From Nitriliruptor sp040882055 (GTDB lineage Bacteria; Actinomycetota; Nitriliruptoria; Nitriliruptorales; Nitriliruptoraceae): a stretch of 61,802 bases of DNA. Positions 8,101 to 16,272 of this stretch are shown here, piece after piece. The DNA is taken from assembly GCA_040882055.1 (NCBI GenBank), contig JBBECA010000087.1, positions 1 to 61,802 of the forward strand, read 5' to 3'. The position numbers and the translations under genes were made by a program. A model generated the notes under the pieces. It searched no databases. It was not told the DNA's origin and was given only the letters and a program-made list of their open reading frames with translations. Numbering within the stretch: the stretch's first letter is position 1; each line of letters opens with the position of its first letter.

Positions 8101-9114
8101 TCACCCCTCGGCCGGATCCTCGCCCCCGGCGTCATCACCCGTCACCTCGGCCTCAGCCTCGGCCGAGCGGCGTGCCTCCAACCGCGCGAGCAGCTCCTGC
8201 GCCCCCTCCTGCGCGACCTGCTCGAGCGGATCGCCGGTGACCAGTCGGGCGTTCCACGACCGCAACAGGGGGGTGGTCAGCTCCTGCCCGAACGGAGCGA
8301 GCGCATCCTCAACCTCCGGCCGCTGCTCGAGCACCTCCTCGCGGACCTGGACGGCGGGGACGAACGCCGGGAAGACCTCGAGGTCGTCGACGAGGACCTG
8401 CAGACCCGCCGCGCCGGCCTCTCCGTCGGTGGTCGTGGTGAGCCCGGCCAGGCAGTCGCCCGCCAGGACCCCGCGCACCGCCTCCTCGGGGGAGGCGGCC
8501 AGGAAGGGTTGTTCGGCGCGCACCAGGTAGGCGTCGAGCACGGCGCGGAGTCCGTCGGTCCGCGAGCCGAACTCCCGGTCGACGCAGACGCTGGCGTCCG
8601 GTCGTTCCGACAACCGTGCGGCCAGCTGGGACACCGTCCGCAGGTCGGCATCCGGGGACGGCTCCCCCGCGACGGCGAGCGCGAAGGTGGCGTTGGCCGG
8701 CGGCTGGTCCGCTCCCTCCTCGAAACGCGGGGGGAGCCACACGATCCCCCGGCGCAGCCCGTCGGCGCGGACCGGCGCGAAGCTGGCCTCCGGATCGCCC
8801 GGGGGGTCGGCGCGACCGAGGGTCTCGAGCCACGCCTCGCCGGTGTAGCCCGGACGGACGTCGGCGGCCCCGAGCTCGAGCGCCTGCTGGCCGTCGCGCG
8901 GCTCGGCGTACACCCGCGCCTCGGCGTCGATGTCCTGTGCCACGAGCAGCGCGACCAGCACCTGGGCGAGCAACCGGCCCTCGGCGTCCCCGCTGGCCAC
9001 CACGCGCAGCGCCGGGACGTCCGGGACGCTCTGACCCGCGCCGCTGCACCCCGCCACCAGCATCCCGACGACGCAGAGCGCAGCCAGGGGGCGTCGGAGC
9101 GGAGACGGTCTCAC
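8101..9114 (-). CDS. Glycine betaine/choline-type ABC substrate-binding lipoprotein
   Basis: About 337 residues from GTG 9114. The signal sequence ends in the lipobox MLVAGC. The mature part is a type II periplasmic binding fold: LRVVASGDAEGRLLAQVLVALL, then ALELGAADVRPGYTGEAWLETLG, which resembles the 'yxGT' segment of OpuAC/OpuCC/ProX proteins. The C-terminus carries the acidic tail GDDAGGEDPAEG. No ABC permease or ATPase is adjacent, so it is either an orphan or works with a remote transporter. The ligand is inferred from family only. No strong RBS is visible. Confidence 0.7.
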   Translation of the reverse strand: MRPSPLRRPLAALCVVGMLVAGCSGAGQSVPDVPALRVVASGDAEGRLLAQVLVALLVAQDIDAEARVYAEPRDGQQALELGAADVRPGYTGEAWLETLGRADPPGDPEASFAPVRADGLRRGIVWLPPRFEEGADQPPANATFALAVAGEPSPDADLRTVSQLAARLSERPDASVCVDREFGSRTDGLRAVLDAYLVRAEQPFLAASPEEAVRGVLAGDCLAGLTTTTDGEAGAAGLQVLVDDLEVFPAFVPAVQVREEVLEQRPEVEDALAPFGQELTTPLLRSWNARLVTGDPLEQVAQEGAQELLARLEARRSAEAEAEVTGDDAGGEDPAEG

Positions 9115-9211
9115 GGAGGTGAGGCTGCCACAGCCGCGCCCCGGACGCCGACGCCCGGACGCTCGCCCTCTACCCTCCCGGTTCCTGCTCCCTGCACCGA
9201 CCGGAGACCCG

Positions 9212-10192
9212 ATGCGTCGCTCCGCGCTCCGCCGTGCCCCCGCTGCCCTGGCCGCGCTCACGCTCCTGACCACCGCCTGTGCCACCGGTGGCGGGGACAC
9301 CGACGAGCCTGCCGACGCCTCCGCACCCGACGAGCCCCTGGCGGTCGTGGTCGCGAGCTACGACGTGGCGGCCGGCGAGGAGCGCCGGTTGATGGCCGGC
9401 GTCCTGACCGCCGACGCGGTCCCGCTGGCCTTCGGGGAGGTCACCTTCGAGCTCGGCTACCTCGGGGAGGAGACCGCAGGTGAGGCCGAGATCGTGGACG
9501 AGACCACGGCGACCTACCTGCCGGTCCTCGGCCTCGAGCCCGAGATCGAGCCCACCGAGCAGGCCACCGTCCTGCTCGACCAGGACGGCACCGGGGTCTA
9601 CGAGGCGTTCGTCGACCTGCCCGAACCCGGGTTCTACGGTCTCCGGGTGACCACGGAGCTCGATGACGGCACCACCCGCCAGGGCCAGACCACCTTCGAG
9701 GTGCTCGCCGAACACCAGGTCCCGGACGTCGGTGACGAGGCGCCCCGCAGCGAGAACCTCACGATCGCCGACGTCGAGTCGGGGGACGTCCCCGCCTCGG
9801 CCGTCGACTCGCGGGCGCAGGGGGAGGACGACGAGGTCCCCGACCCGATCATCCACGACTCGACCATCGCCGGTTCGCTCGAGGAGGGCACGCCGGTCGT
9901 GGCGGTCCTGTCGACGCCGACCTACTGCGTGAGCACCTTCTGCGGGCCGTTGACGGAGGAGATGGCCGCCTTCGCCGAGGAGCGCGAGGGTGAGGTCGAC
10001 GTCGTCCACATCGAGGTGTGGCGCGATTTCGAGGCCACCGAACTCAACGAGGCCGCGGCCGAGTGGATCCAGACCGAGGCGGGCGGGAACGAGCCCTGGG
10101 TGTTCCTCATCGACGGCGACGGCGTGATCCAGGGCCGCTGGGACAACGTGCTCGACCTGGAGGACCTCGAGGCACGGCTCGCCGAGCTGTGA
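9212..10192 (+). CDS. Thioredoxin-like lipoprotein
   Basis: 326 residues from ATG 9212 with GGAG at 9203-9206. The lipobox LTTAC (Cys22) is followed by an acidic spacer. An Ig-like beta region runs over about residues 45-165. A thioredoxin-like domain runs from about 215 to the end, with STPTYCVSTFCGP (a CxxxxC pair in the position of CxxC) and a C-terminal WVFLIDGDGVIQGRW. Likely an extracytoplasmic redox or metal-handling protein. The final TGA overlaps the GTG of the DedA gene by four bases (GTGA), so the two are translationally coupled. Confidence 0.75.
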   Translation: MRRSALRRAPAALAALTLLTTACATGGGDTDEPADASAPDEPLAVVVASYDVAAGEERRLMAGVLTADAVPLAFGEVTFELGYLGEETAGEAEIVDETTATYLPVLGLEPEIEPTEQATVLLDQDGTGVYEAFVDLPEPGFYGLRVTTELDDGTTRQGQTTFEVLAEHQVPDVGDEAPRSENLTIADVESGDVPASAVDSRAQGEDDEVPDPIIHDSTIAGSLEEGTPVVAVLSTPTYCVSTFCGPLTEEMAAFAEEREGEVDVVHIEVWRDFEATELNEAAAEWIQTEAGGNEPWVFLIDGDGVIQGRWDNVLDLEDLEARLAEL

Positions 10193-10863
10193 CCTCGGCC
10201 GGTCCGCTCGCCACGGCCCGGACGCAGCTGCACGCCGCGGGATCGTCCGCGGCGGAGTTCACCGGCCCCGTCGGCTGGGTCGTCGACATCGTGGCCACCA
10301 CCGGTCCGGTGGGCGTCGCGCTGCTGCTCGCGCTCGACAACGTGCTCCCGATCGTGCCGAGCGAGGTGGTGCTGCCCTTCGCCGGGTACCTCGCCGCCCA
10401 GGGCGAGATCGGGTTCTGGGTGACCCTCGCCGCCGCCACGCTCGGTTCGACCGTGAGCGCGTACGTCCTCTACGAGCTCGGACGGCGGCTCGGTCCCGAT
10501 CGTGCCCGCGCCGCTCTGAGCCGGGTGCCGCTGACCGACGAGCGCGACATCGGACGTGCCGGCGCCTGGTTCGAGCGTCACGGGCGAGCGGCGGTCTTCA
10601 CCGGGCGGTTCGTGCCCCTGATCCGCAGCCTGGTGTCGTTGCCCGCCGGGACCGAGGGGATGGGACGTGTCGAGTTCGGCGTCCTGACGGCCGCCGGCAG
10701 CGGGCTGTGGAACGCGCTGTGGCTGTGGATCGGGCTGACCGTCGGCCGCCGATGGGAGGAGGCGGGGCGCTACTCCGACTGGTTCAACGGCGCGCTCGGG
10801 CTCGTCGCCGGGGTCCTCGTCGTCCGCTACGTCTGGCGGCGGCGCGACCGGCTCAACAGCTGA
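10189..10863 (+). CDS. DedA family membrane protein
   Basis: 224 residues. The start is GTG 10189 inside the GTGA overlap. It has hydrophobic segments, the DedA signatures PSEVVLPFAGYLAAQG and a central FTGRFVPLIRSLVSLPAG, and C-terminal helices ending in basic residues. DedA proteins act in lipid carrier scrambling and membrane homeostasis. Coupling to the thioredoxin-like lipoprotein suggests a joint envelope role. Confidence 0.9.
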   Translation: MTSAGPLATARTQLHAAGSSAAEFTGPVGWVVDIVATTGPVGVALLLALDNVLPIVPSEVVLPFAGYLAAQGEIGFWVTLAAATLGSTVSAYVLYELGRRLGPDRARAALSRVPLTDERDIGRAGAWFERHGRAAVFTGRFVPLIRSLVSLPAGTEGMGRVEFGVLTAAGSGLWNALWLWIGLTVGRRWEEAGRYSDWFNGALGLVAGVLVVRYVWRRRDRLNS

Positions 10864-10869
10864 ACGCCG

Positions 10870-11217
10870 TCAGCCGCGCCGACGTCGGGTGAGCTGCGGC
10901 GGCACGAGCGAGACGTCGGACCCCGCGAGCCGTTCACCCTGCTCACCGGCGGCGAGCAGGCCTCGGGCTGCCGACCCGCCGACCACCACCACCTCGGCCG
11001 CGAACGCGGCGAAGAGGCCGAACCCGAACAGCTCCGCGAGCAGCCGCAGGGACCAGCCGTCGCCGATCAGCCCGGCGACGCTCCAGCCGAGCAGCACGAG
11101 CGAACCGATGACCAGCAGGGAGCGCCGGAGCCGACGGATGGTGCGTGCGAAGTCGACCACCGGGGCGCGCTCGGTGGCGGGGTCGGTGGGTGCCGCGTCG
11201 GGGACGTGCTCGGTCAC
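10870..11217 (-). CDS. Small two-helix membrane protein
   Basis: 115 residues from GTG 11217, with GGAG upstream. There is a short acidic N-terminus, a basic patch (RTIRRLRRS), then two hydrophobic helices (SLLVIGSLVLLGWSVAGLIG and a second Phe/Ala/Val-rich one) and a basic tail ending TRRRRG. I do not recognise the family. It lies tail to tail with dedA, and its upstream region is cut by the assembly gap. Confidence 0.6.
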   Translation of the reverse strand: MTEHVPDAAPTDPATERAPVVDFARTIRRLRRSLLVIGSLVLLGWSVAGLIGDGWSLRLLAELFGFGLFAAFAAEVVVVGGSAARGLLAAGEQGERLAGSDVSLVPPQLTRRRRG

Positions 11218-11266
11218 GTGGGCTCCACGACGGGTCGCAGCGGACGGGCGGCCACCGGTCACGGTG

Positions 11267-11292
11267 NNNNNNNNNNCCCCCCCCCCCCCCCC
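11267..11292. other. Assembly gap with poly-C edge
   Basis: Ten N (11267-11276) are followed by 16 consecutive C (11277-11292). A homopolymer directly at a gap edge is a usual assembly artefact, so the true distance and content here are unknown. Confidence 0.95.
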
Positions 11293-11310
11293 GAAGGTAG
11301 CGCCGCGACG

Positions 11311-11842
11311 TCAACTGAGGTGATCGACGACGGCCTTGCCGAACACCTCGAGGTCGTCGGGGTTGCGGCTGGTGATCAGCGGGCCCGGCCCCTCACGGTC
11401 GACGACGACCTCCTGGTCGACCCACTCGGCGCCGGCGTTGCGCAGGTCGGTGCGCAGGCTCGGCCACGAGGTGACGGTGCGTCCGCGGACGCCATCGGCC
11501 TCGACGAGCATCCACGGGGCGTGGCAGATGGCCGCGACGGGCTTGCCGGCCTCGAGGGTGGCCTTGACGCGCGACCGCATCGTCGTCCATGCGCAGGGCG
11601 TCCGGGTTCGCGACCCCACCGGGCAACAGGAGCACGTCGAAGTCGTCGACGGTGACGCCCGAGACCTGGCGGTCGACCTCGAAGGTGTCGGCCTTGTCGA
11701 GGTGGTCGAAGCCCTGCACCTCGTCGCTGGTGGTCGAGACCAGCAGCGGCGTGGCGCCGGCGTCCTGGACGTCCTTCCACGGGGTGGTCAGCTCGACCTG
11801 TTCGATGCCCTCGTGTGCGACGAGGAAGGCGACGGTGGGCAC
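11311..11842 (-). pseudogene. DJ-1/PfpI family protein, frameshifted
   Basis: The N-terminal frame from GTG 11842 gives VAFLVAHEGIEQVELT through LLLPGGVANPDALRMDDDAV. The protein then continues in another frame as VKATLEAGKPVAAICHAPW through SRNPDDLEVFGKAVVDHLS, with the stop at 11311. The nucleophile segment AAICHAPW is in the second frame, and about 176 residues would result if joined. The break falls at the CGCGCG run 11568-11573; restoring two bases there rejoins the frames without loss or gain of residues. With the gap only 20 bases from the gene end, a sequencing error is as likely as a true mutation. The start has GGAG six bases upstream. Confidence 0.85.
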
Positions 11843-11885
11843 GGGTGCTCCGTTCGGTGGGCGTCAGGGAGGCGTTGCCGGTGCG

Positions 11886-11904
11886 GACGCGTGATCCGCG
11901 CGTC
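11886..11904. promoter_or_regulatory. Inverted repeat upstream of the PfpI gene
   Basis: GACGCG-N7-CGCGTC, centred about 53 bases upstream of the PfpI GTG. It could be an operator or a small hairpin. The surrounding 166-base gap (11843-12008) also holds two direct CCACCGGCCG copies and nothing coding that I can see. Confidence 0.3.
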
Positions 11905-12008
11905 ACCGAGGAACGAACCCCTCGCGCGGCCGCTCGCCCCGACCATCGGGCCATCCACGTCGGCGTCCGACCACCGGCCGGTCGTCGGGCCACCACCGGC
12001 CGTGGCCG

Positions 12009-12365
12009 TCACAGGTCGGGTGCGCCGAGGTCGATGCGCAACGTGGACACGATCCGCAGGACCTCGCCGCGGATCGCGGCGCCGTCCGCGCGGACCACGA
12101 CGTCGGTCCCCGGGTAGAGCTCGGCGGCGGACTCGTCGGTGACCGACAGCTGCCAGCCCCGGGACGCCACGTACTCCCCCCACGCGAAGGACCAGGACAG
12201 CAACAGCCGGTCCTCGTCGTGGTCGTGCACGGCGAACCGCAGGAACCGGTTGTAGGCCAGGGCCCACGTACGCCCGCCGCGGCGGGAGACCCCCGCGACC
12301 CGGAACCCGAGCTGCTCGAGCTCCTCGTCGAGGCTCGGTCCTCCCTGCTCGCTCACCTCTGGCAC
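12009..12365 (-). CDS. Conserved-looking hypothetical protein
   Basis: 118 residues from GTG 12365; a second GTG three codons later is possible. It is soluble and acidic, with many aromatic residues in the centre (WALAYNRFLRFAVHDHDEDRLLLSWSFAWGEYVASRGW). I do not recognise a family. The composition, an alternating beta pattern with one helix, suggests a small alpha/beta fold. It is divergent from the coiled-coil lipoprotein. Confidence 0.6.
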   Translation of the reverse strand: MPEVSEQGGPSLDEELEQLGFRVAGVSRRGGRTWALAYNRFLRFAVHDHDEDRLLLSWSFAWGEYVASRGWQLSVTDESAAELYPGTDVVVRADGAAIRGEVLRIVSTLRIDLGAPDL

Positions 12366-12462
12366 CGCCTGGTCGTCGGGGGCGTGGTGTCGGTCCGCGG
12401 TGCGGCCCCGGCCCGGCTCGACGGTACCGGCGCGGGATGCTGGCTCTCGGGTGGCCGGTCCG

Positions 12463-12468
12463 TACGCT
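12463..12468 (+). promoter_or_regulatory. Candidate -10 box (TACGCT), leaderless
   Basis: TACGCT is followed by seven bases and then the GTG at 12476, with no Shine-Dalgarno sequence in the gap. Confidence 0.45.
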
Positions 12469-12475
12469 CCGGACC

Positions 12476-12943
12476 GTGCGAACCCGCCCCGCTGCCGCCT
12501 CCCTGTGCCTCACCGCCGTGCTCGTGGTGGGGGCCGCGGCGTGTTCCGGGGATGCCGAGCTGCGCGCGGAGCTCGACGAGCTGCGCGCCGAGCAGGACGA
12601 GCGAGCGGCCGAGGAGCAGGATCTGCGGGAACGCGTCGAGGAGCTCGAGGGATCGCTGGCCGCACTGACGAGCGGCTCCGATGCGGGCGACGACCCGCTC
12701 GCTGACCTCACCGAGGCGGTCGACGAGCTCGAGGACCGCGTCACCACCCTCGACGAGCGCACCGCCGCCGCCGACCAGGCCAGCGCGGCCGCACGGGACG
12801 CCGCCGAGGCCGCCGCCTCCGATCTGCGCTCGAGCCTCGACGAGGTCCGCGGCTCCACCGAACAGGTCCGCGGTGAGGTCGAGGAGCTGCGCACCCTGTA
12901 CGAGACGCTCCGCGACCGGGTGGACCGGATGCAGTCCGGGTGA
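12476..12943 (+). CDS. Coiled-coil lipoprotein
   Basis: 155 residues from GTG 12476. The signal peptide ends at GAAAC (lipobox Cys), then almost the whole mature protein is heptad-like (ELRAELDELRAEQDERAAEE and on to the C-terminus) with a short Gly/Ser/Asp hinge in the middle. It is probably a long parallel coiled coil tethered to the membrane. It sits just upstream of the PASTA kinase, with a hairpin (12981-13007) between them. Function unknown. Confidence 0.7.
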   Translation: MRTRPAAASLCLTAVLVVGAAACSGDAELRAELDELRAEQDERAAEEQDLRERVEELEGSLAALTSGSDAGDDPLADLTEAVDELEDRVTTLDERTAAADQASAAARDAAEAAASDLRSSLDEVRGSTEQVRGEVEELRTLYETLRDRVDRMQSG

Positions 12944-12980
12944 GCGACGGCGGCGGGCGGTGGCTGCCTCCCGCCCCGGT

Positions 12981-13007
12981 CCCGTTCCCGCCGATCACGG
13001 CGACGGG
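12981..13007 (+). terminator. Candidate hairpin terminator
   Basis: CCCGT, three unpaired bases, CGCCG, the loop ATCA, CGGCG and ACGGG form a 10-pair stem 37 bases after the lipoprotein stop. There is no T-run, which is usual for Actinobacteria, so confidence is low. Confidence 0.35.
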
Positions 13008-13040
13008 TCCCCCGCCTCCGCGCTCTCCCCCGCCTCCGCG
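13008..13040. repeat. 15-bp direct repeat, period 18
   Basis: TCCCCCGCCTCCGCG at 13008-13022 and 13026-13040, in the C-rich gap upstream of the kinase promoter. Confidence 0.6.
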
Positions 13041-13060
13041 GTCCTCCCCGCCGGCTCCCG

Positions 13061-13066
13061 TACCCT
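13061..13066 (+). promoter_or_regulatory. Candidate -10 box (TACCCT), leaderless
   Basis: TACCCT, seven bases, then the GTG of the PASTA kinase at 13074. There is no RBS in the gap. Confidence 0.45.
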
Positions 13067-13073
13067 CGCCGGC

Positions 13074-15200
13074 GTGAGCGACCAGCCGGCGGGCACCCAC
13101 ACCGCGAGCGGGCCATCGACGCCGATACGCGTCGGGGGGCGCTACGTGCTGCGCGGGGTGCTCGGCCGGGGCGGCATGGCGACCGTCCACCGCGCCCGGG
13201 ACGAGGTGCTCGACCGGGATGTCGCGGTCAAGCTGCTCCACGCCCACCTCGCCACCGACCCCGCCTTCCTCGACCGGTTCCGGCGCGAGGCCCGCGCCGC
13301 CGCGGCCCTCTCGCACCCGAACGTCGTGGCGGTCCACGACTGGGGCGAGACCGAGGACGGCCCGTTCCTGGTCCTGCAGCTGATCGAGGGCCCCTCCCTG
13401 CGGGCGGTGCTGCGTCACCGTCGGCGTCTGCACCCCGAGGAGGTCGTCACCGTCCTCGGACCGGCCGCCGCGGGGCTGGCCGCAGCGCACGCCGCGGGCC
13501 TCGTCCACCGTGACGTCAAGCCGGAGAACCTGCTGCTCGGCCTCGACGGGACCGTCCGGGTCACCGACTTCGGGCTCGCACGTGCCGCGGCCAGCGCCAC
13601 CTCGACCTTCGGCACCGACGTCCTCGTCGGCAGCCCGCACTACCTCTCCCCCGAGGCGGTCCGTGGCGAACCGCTCGATCCGCGCGCCGACGTCTACGCG
13701 CTCGGTGTCGTGCTCTACGAGTCCCTGACCGGCCGTCCACCGTTCGAGGCCGACACCCCGTTCGCCACCGCGGTCCAGCACACCTCACAGCGCGTGCCGG
13801 CCCCGTCGGCGTTGGCGCCCGAGGTCCCCACCGCGCTCGACGAGGTGGTGCGGCGCGCGACCGACCCGGACCGTGACCGCCGCTACCCCGACGCTGCGGC
13901 CTTCGCCGCGGCGTTGACCGCCGCCGCCCCCGCCAGCAGCGCACCGCTGCCGGCGTTGTTCGCCGACGACACCGGGATCGATCTCGACGGCCGGACCGGG
14001 ACGGCCGTGCTCGGTCCGGAAGCCCACGACACCACCGTCTCGGGTGCCGAGCCGCCACCGCCCCCGGCCCCTCTCGACGACGGGTCCTCGGTGGCCTGGG
14101 ACGCGGACGGCGCCCAGCTGTGGCCCCCACCCCTCCCGCCCAGCGGCGACCGTGACGACGGTGACCGTGACGACGGTGACCGTGACGACGATCCGGTCGC
14201 GTGGCTCGGCGATCTCACCGGCGACCCGGACGCCGACGTGACCGCACCACCCGACGAGGACGATGCCGAGGAGGTGCGGGGCCGGCCGCGCCGGCGGTGG
14301 CTCGTGGCGCTGCTGGTCATCGCCGGTGCCCTGGTTGCCTCCGCGCTCGGTGGGTACCTCGTCTGGGACCGTGTGCTCGCCCCCGTGGTGGCGGTCCCGG
14401 CGGTGACCGGCGCCCCGGTCGACAGCGCCGTCGGTGCGCTCGAGGACGCCGGGCTCGAGGTCGCCGTCGACGACGAACGACGCAACGACCTCGAGGTACC
14501 GGCCGGCCACGTGCTCTCCCAGGACCCACCCGGCGAGACCGAGGTCCGGCAGGGCCGGACGGTGACGTTGGTCGTCTCGGCCGGACCTCGCCAGATCGCC
14601 GTGCCCGACGTCGCGGAGATCACCCCGGAGGAGGCCGAGGAGCTGCTGGTCGGCGCCGATCTCACCCTCGGTGAGATCACCGAGACCCACCACGAGGAGG
14701 TGCCGGAGGGGCAGGTCATCGCCTCGGAACCTGCCGCCGCCGAGGTCGTCGACGAGACCAGTCCGATCGATCTCGTGGTCAGCCGGGGTCCGGCGCCTCG
14801 CGAGGTGCCGGAGCTCACCGGGAGCACCCTCGAGGAGGCCCAGGCGACGCTGCGCGAGCTCGGCCTCGACGCCGAGGTGGCCGGCCGGGAGTACGCCGAC
14901 GCACCGGCGGGCACGATCATCGGCCAGACCCCGGGCGCGGGAGACCAGGTCGCCCGCGGCAGCTCGGTCACCGTGACGATCTCCGACGGTCCCGCACCCA
15001 TCGAGGTCCCGAACGTGCGTGGCCAGGTCCGTTCGGAGGCCGTCGCCACGCTCGAGGGCCTCGGGTTCGTGGTCGAGGTCGAGACGCGCGGCGGGGTCGG
15101 GGCGTTCTTCAACCCCGGTCGCGTCTTCGAACAGGATCCCGGACCCGGGTCGGAGCGCTTCCCCGGGGACACCGTCCTGCTCTACGCCTACGAGGACTGA
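13074..15200 (+). CDS. PASTA-domain Ser/Thr protein kinase (PknB-like)
   Basis: 708 residues. The kinase domain covers about residues 20-285, with the P-loop GRGGMATV, the VAVKLL lysine, HRDVKPEN near 145, DFG, and SPHYLSPEA. An acidic Pro-rich linker contains three GDRDD units. One membrane helix (WLVALLVIAGALVASALGGY) lies at about 405-430. Four extracellular PASTA repeats start near VPAV, VPDV, VPEL and VPNV. PASTA kinases sense muropeptides or lipid II and control growth and division. In many Actinobacteria pknB sits in a division operon with pbpA, rodA and pstP; none of these is here, so it may be a second PASTA kinase. The start is GTG 13074, probably leaderless. Confidence 0.92.
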   Translation: MSDQPAGTHTASGPSTPIRVGGRYVLRGVLGRGGMATVHRARDEVLDRDVAVKLLHAHLATDPAFLDRFRREARAAAALSHPNVVAVHDWGETEDGPFLVLQLIEGPSLRAVLRHRRRLHPEEVVTVLGPAAAGLAAAHAAGLVHRDVKPENLLLGLDGTVRVTDFGLARAAASATSTFGTDVLVGSPHYLSPEAVRGEPLDPRADVYALGVVLYESLTGRPPFEADTPFATAVQHTSQRVPAPSALAPEVPTALDEVVRRATDPDRDRRYPDAAAFAAALTAAAPASSAPLPALFADDTGIDLDGRTGTAVLGPEAHDTTVSGAEPPPPPAPLDDGSSVAWDADGAQLWPPPLPPSGDRDDGDRDDGDRDDDPVAWLGDLTGDPDADVTAPPDEDDAEEVRGRPRRRWLVALLVIAGALVASALGGYLVWDRVLAPVVAVPAVTGAPVDSAVGALEDAGLEVAVDDERRNDLEVPAGHVLSQDPPGETEVRQGRTVTLVVSAGPRQIAVPDVAEITPEEAEELLVGADLTLGEITETHHEEVPEGQVIASEPAAAEVVDETSPIDLVVSRGPAPREVPELTGSTLEEAQATLRELGLDAEVAGREYADAPAGTIIGQTPGAGDQVARGSSVTVTISDGPAPIEVPNVRGQVRSEAVATLEGLGFVVEVETRGGVGAFFNPGRVFEQDPGPGSERFPGDTVLLYAYED
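14145..14189. repeat. 15-bp tandem repeat (three units) in the kinase linker
   Basis: GGYGACCGTGACGAC occurs three times (14145, 14160, 14175), encoding GDRDD each time in the cytoplasmic juxtamembrane linker. The frame is preserved. Confidence 0.9.
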
Positions 15201-15204
15201 CCGC

Positions 15205-15291
15205 GTCCCACCGGGGCCTCGACCTCCTCCGCTGAGCGCCGCGTCAGCCGCCCTCCGCTGAGCGCCGTCAGCCGGGTCCCACCGGGGTCTC
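15205..15291. repeat. Interleaved direct repeats A-B-B'-A'
   Basis: GTCCCACCGGGGCCTC (15205-15220) recurs with one change at 15276-15291. Between them CCTCCGCTGAGCGCCG followed by TCAGCCG occurs at 15226-15250 and 15252-15274. Part of the right-hand copies encodes the C-terminus of the zinc-ribbon protein. It looks like a local duplication between two convergent stop codons. I see no clear terminator here. Confidence 0.65.
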
Positions 15292-16113
15292 GGGACCGGT
15301 CGCGGGCTCCACCGACGCTCGCCGTCGGGCGAGCTCGACGTCGTCCCCCTCCGCCGGCCAGCCGATCACCGTGATCTCGGAGACCGCCAGCTGATCGCTC
15401 GGCCCGGGCACCCGGTCGAGCACGTCGATCCGGACGTTGGAGGTCAGGACCGGTCCGGGCAGGACGATCTCCTGGGCTCCGAGCCCGACGTCGAGCAGCT
15501 CGACGAGCAGCTCGACACCACCGTCGAAGCGGAGCCGTGCCTCGCGGAGCGACGCCGACGCGTCGTACGCGTCGCGGTCGACGTGGTCGCCGTTGTGGAG
15601 CTCGAGACGTTCGATCCACACCGGGCCGCCGAGGAAGAGATCGATGGTGTCAAGCACCTCGCTTCCCGCCGGGACCTGGCCGGACGAGCGCCACGCCGTG
15701 CTCGGGTCACCGTCCGCGATCGCGGCCGGTGCCTCGGCATCCGCGTCCGGAGCCGTCGTCCGGGTCGCCACATCGGACACGCGGAGGGGATCCGGGTCGC
15801 CCGGGTAACGCTCGGCCGAGAAGTCGGCCCCGGGCACGTCCGGACCCGTCGCGAACGGTCCGAGCCCGAGGGCCGTGAGCACCACCACGACGAGGATGAC
15901 CGCGGCGAGCGCGCCGAGGGCGGGCAGCACCCAGCGGGCGCGGTGGCGGCCCGGGGACTCGGCCCGGAGGACGGTCGTCACCGGGACATCGGACGGGCGC
16001 GGCCGAGGGGGCACGATGCCGTCGTCGAGGCCGGCCCCGCACCGGGCGCAGAGCTCGCGCGTCGGCCGGTTCGCAGCCGCACATGACGGGCAGATCCTCG
16101 GCGGTTCGGTCAA
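15268..16113 (-). CDS. Zinc-ribbon membrane protein with discoidin-like extracellular domain
   Basis: 281 residues if started at TTG 16113 (LTEPPRICPSCAAANRP). The N-terminal zinc ribbon has CPSC and CARC. Next come a linker, one membrane helix (VLPALGALAAVILVVVVLTAL), and an extracellular beta-rich part with DGDPSTAWRSSG, IDLFLGGPVWIERLELHNG and a closing VSEITVIGW. These are features of galactose-binding/discoidin-type domains. The ligand is unknown. The frame is open upstream to 16329 with a GTG at 16230, but that extension is Gly/Pro/Arg-rich and unlike a protein, so I prefer the TTG. Confidence 0.7.
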   Translation of the reverse strand: MTEPPRICPSCAAANRPTRELCARCGAGLDDGIVPPRPRPSDVPVTTVLRAESPGRHRARWVLPALGALAAVILVVVVLTALGLGPFATGPDVPGADFSAERYPGDPDPLRVSDVATRTTAPDADAEAPAAIADGDPSTAWRSSGQVPAGSEVLDTIDLFLGGPVWIERLELHNGDHVDRDAYDASASLREARLRFDGGVELLVELLDVGLGAQEIVLPGPVLTSNVRIDVLDRVPGPSDQLAVSEITVIGWPAEGDDVELARRRASVEPATGPETPVGPG

Positions 16114-16259
16114 CGCGAGCGGCTCTCTCGTCCACGGACACAGCGTGCGTCGGACGGGGTCGACGCGCGGCCTCGTCCGACGGGAAGCGGAGGGTAGTGG
16201 CCGGCCCCCACCACCTCCGCCGCCGACCACGGCGCGCGGCGGCCGCGCGGCGGCACTGG

Positions 16260-16265
16260 TACCCT
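16260..16265 (+). promoter_or_regulatory. Candidate -10 box (TACCCT) of the aroF leader
   Basis: TACCCT, seven bases, then the ATG of the putative leader peptide at 16273. This would make the leader peptide the very 5' end of the transcript. Confidence 0.45.
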
Positions 16266-16272
16266 CGACCGC

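Noticed and set aside
11277..11292. Poly-C tract as a phase-variable element
   Set aside because: It touches the N gap directly and lies outside the coding frame, so an assembly artefact is more likely.
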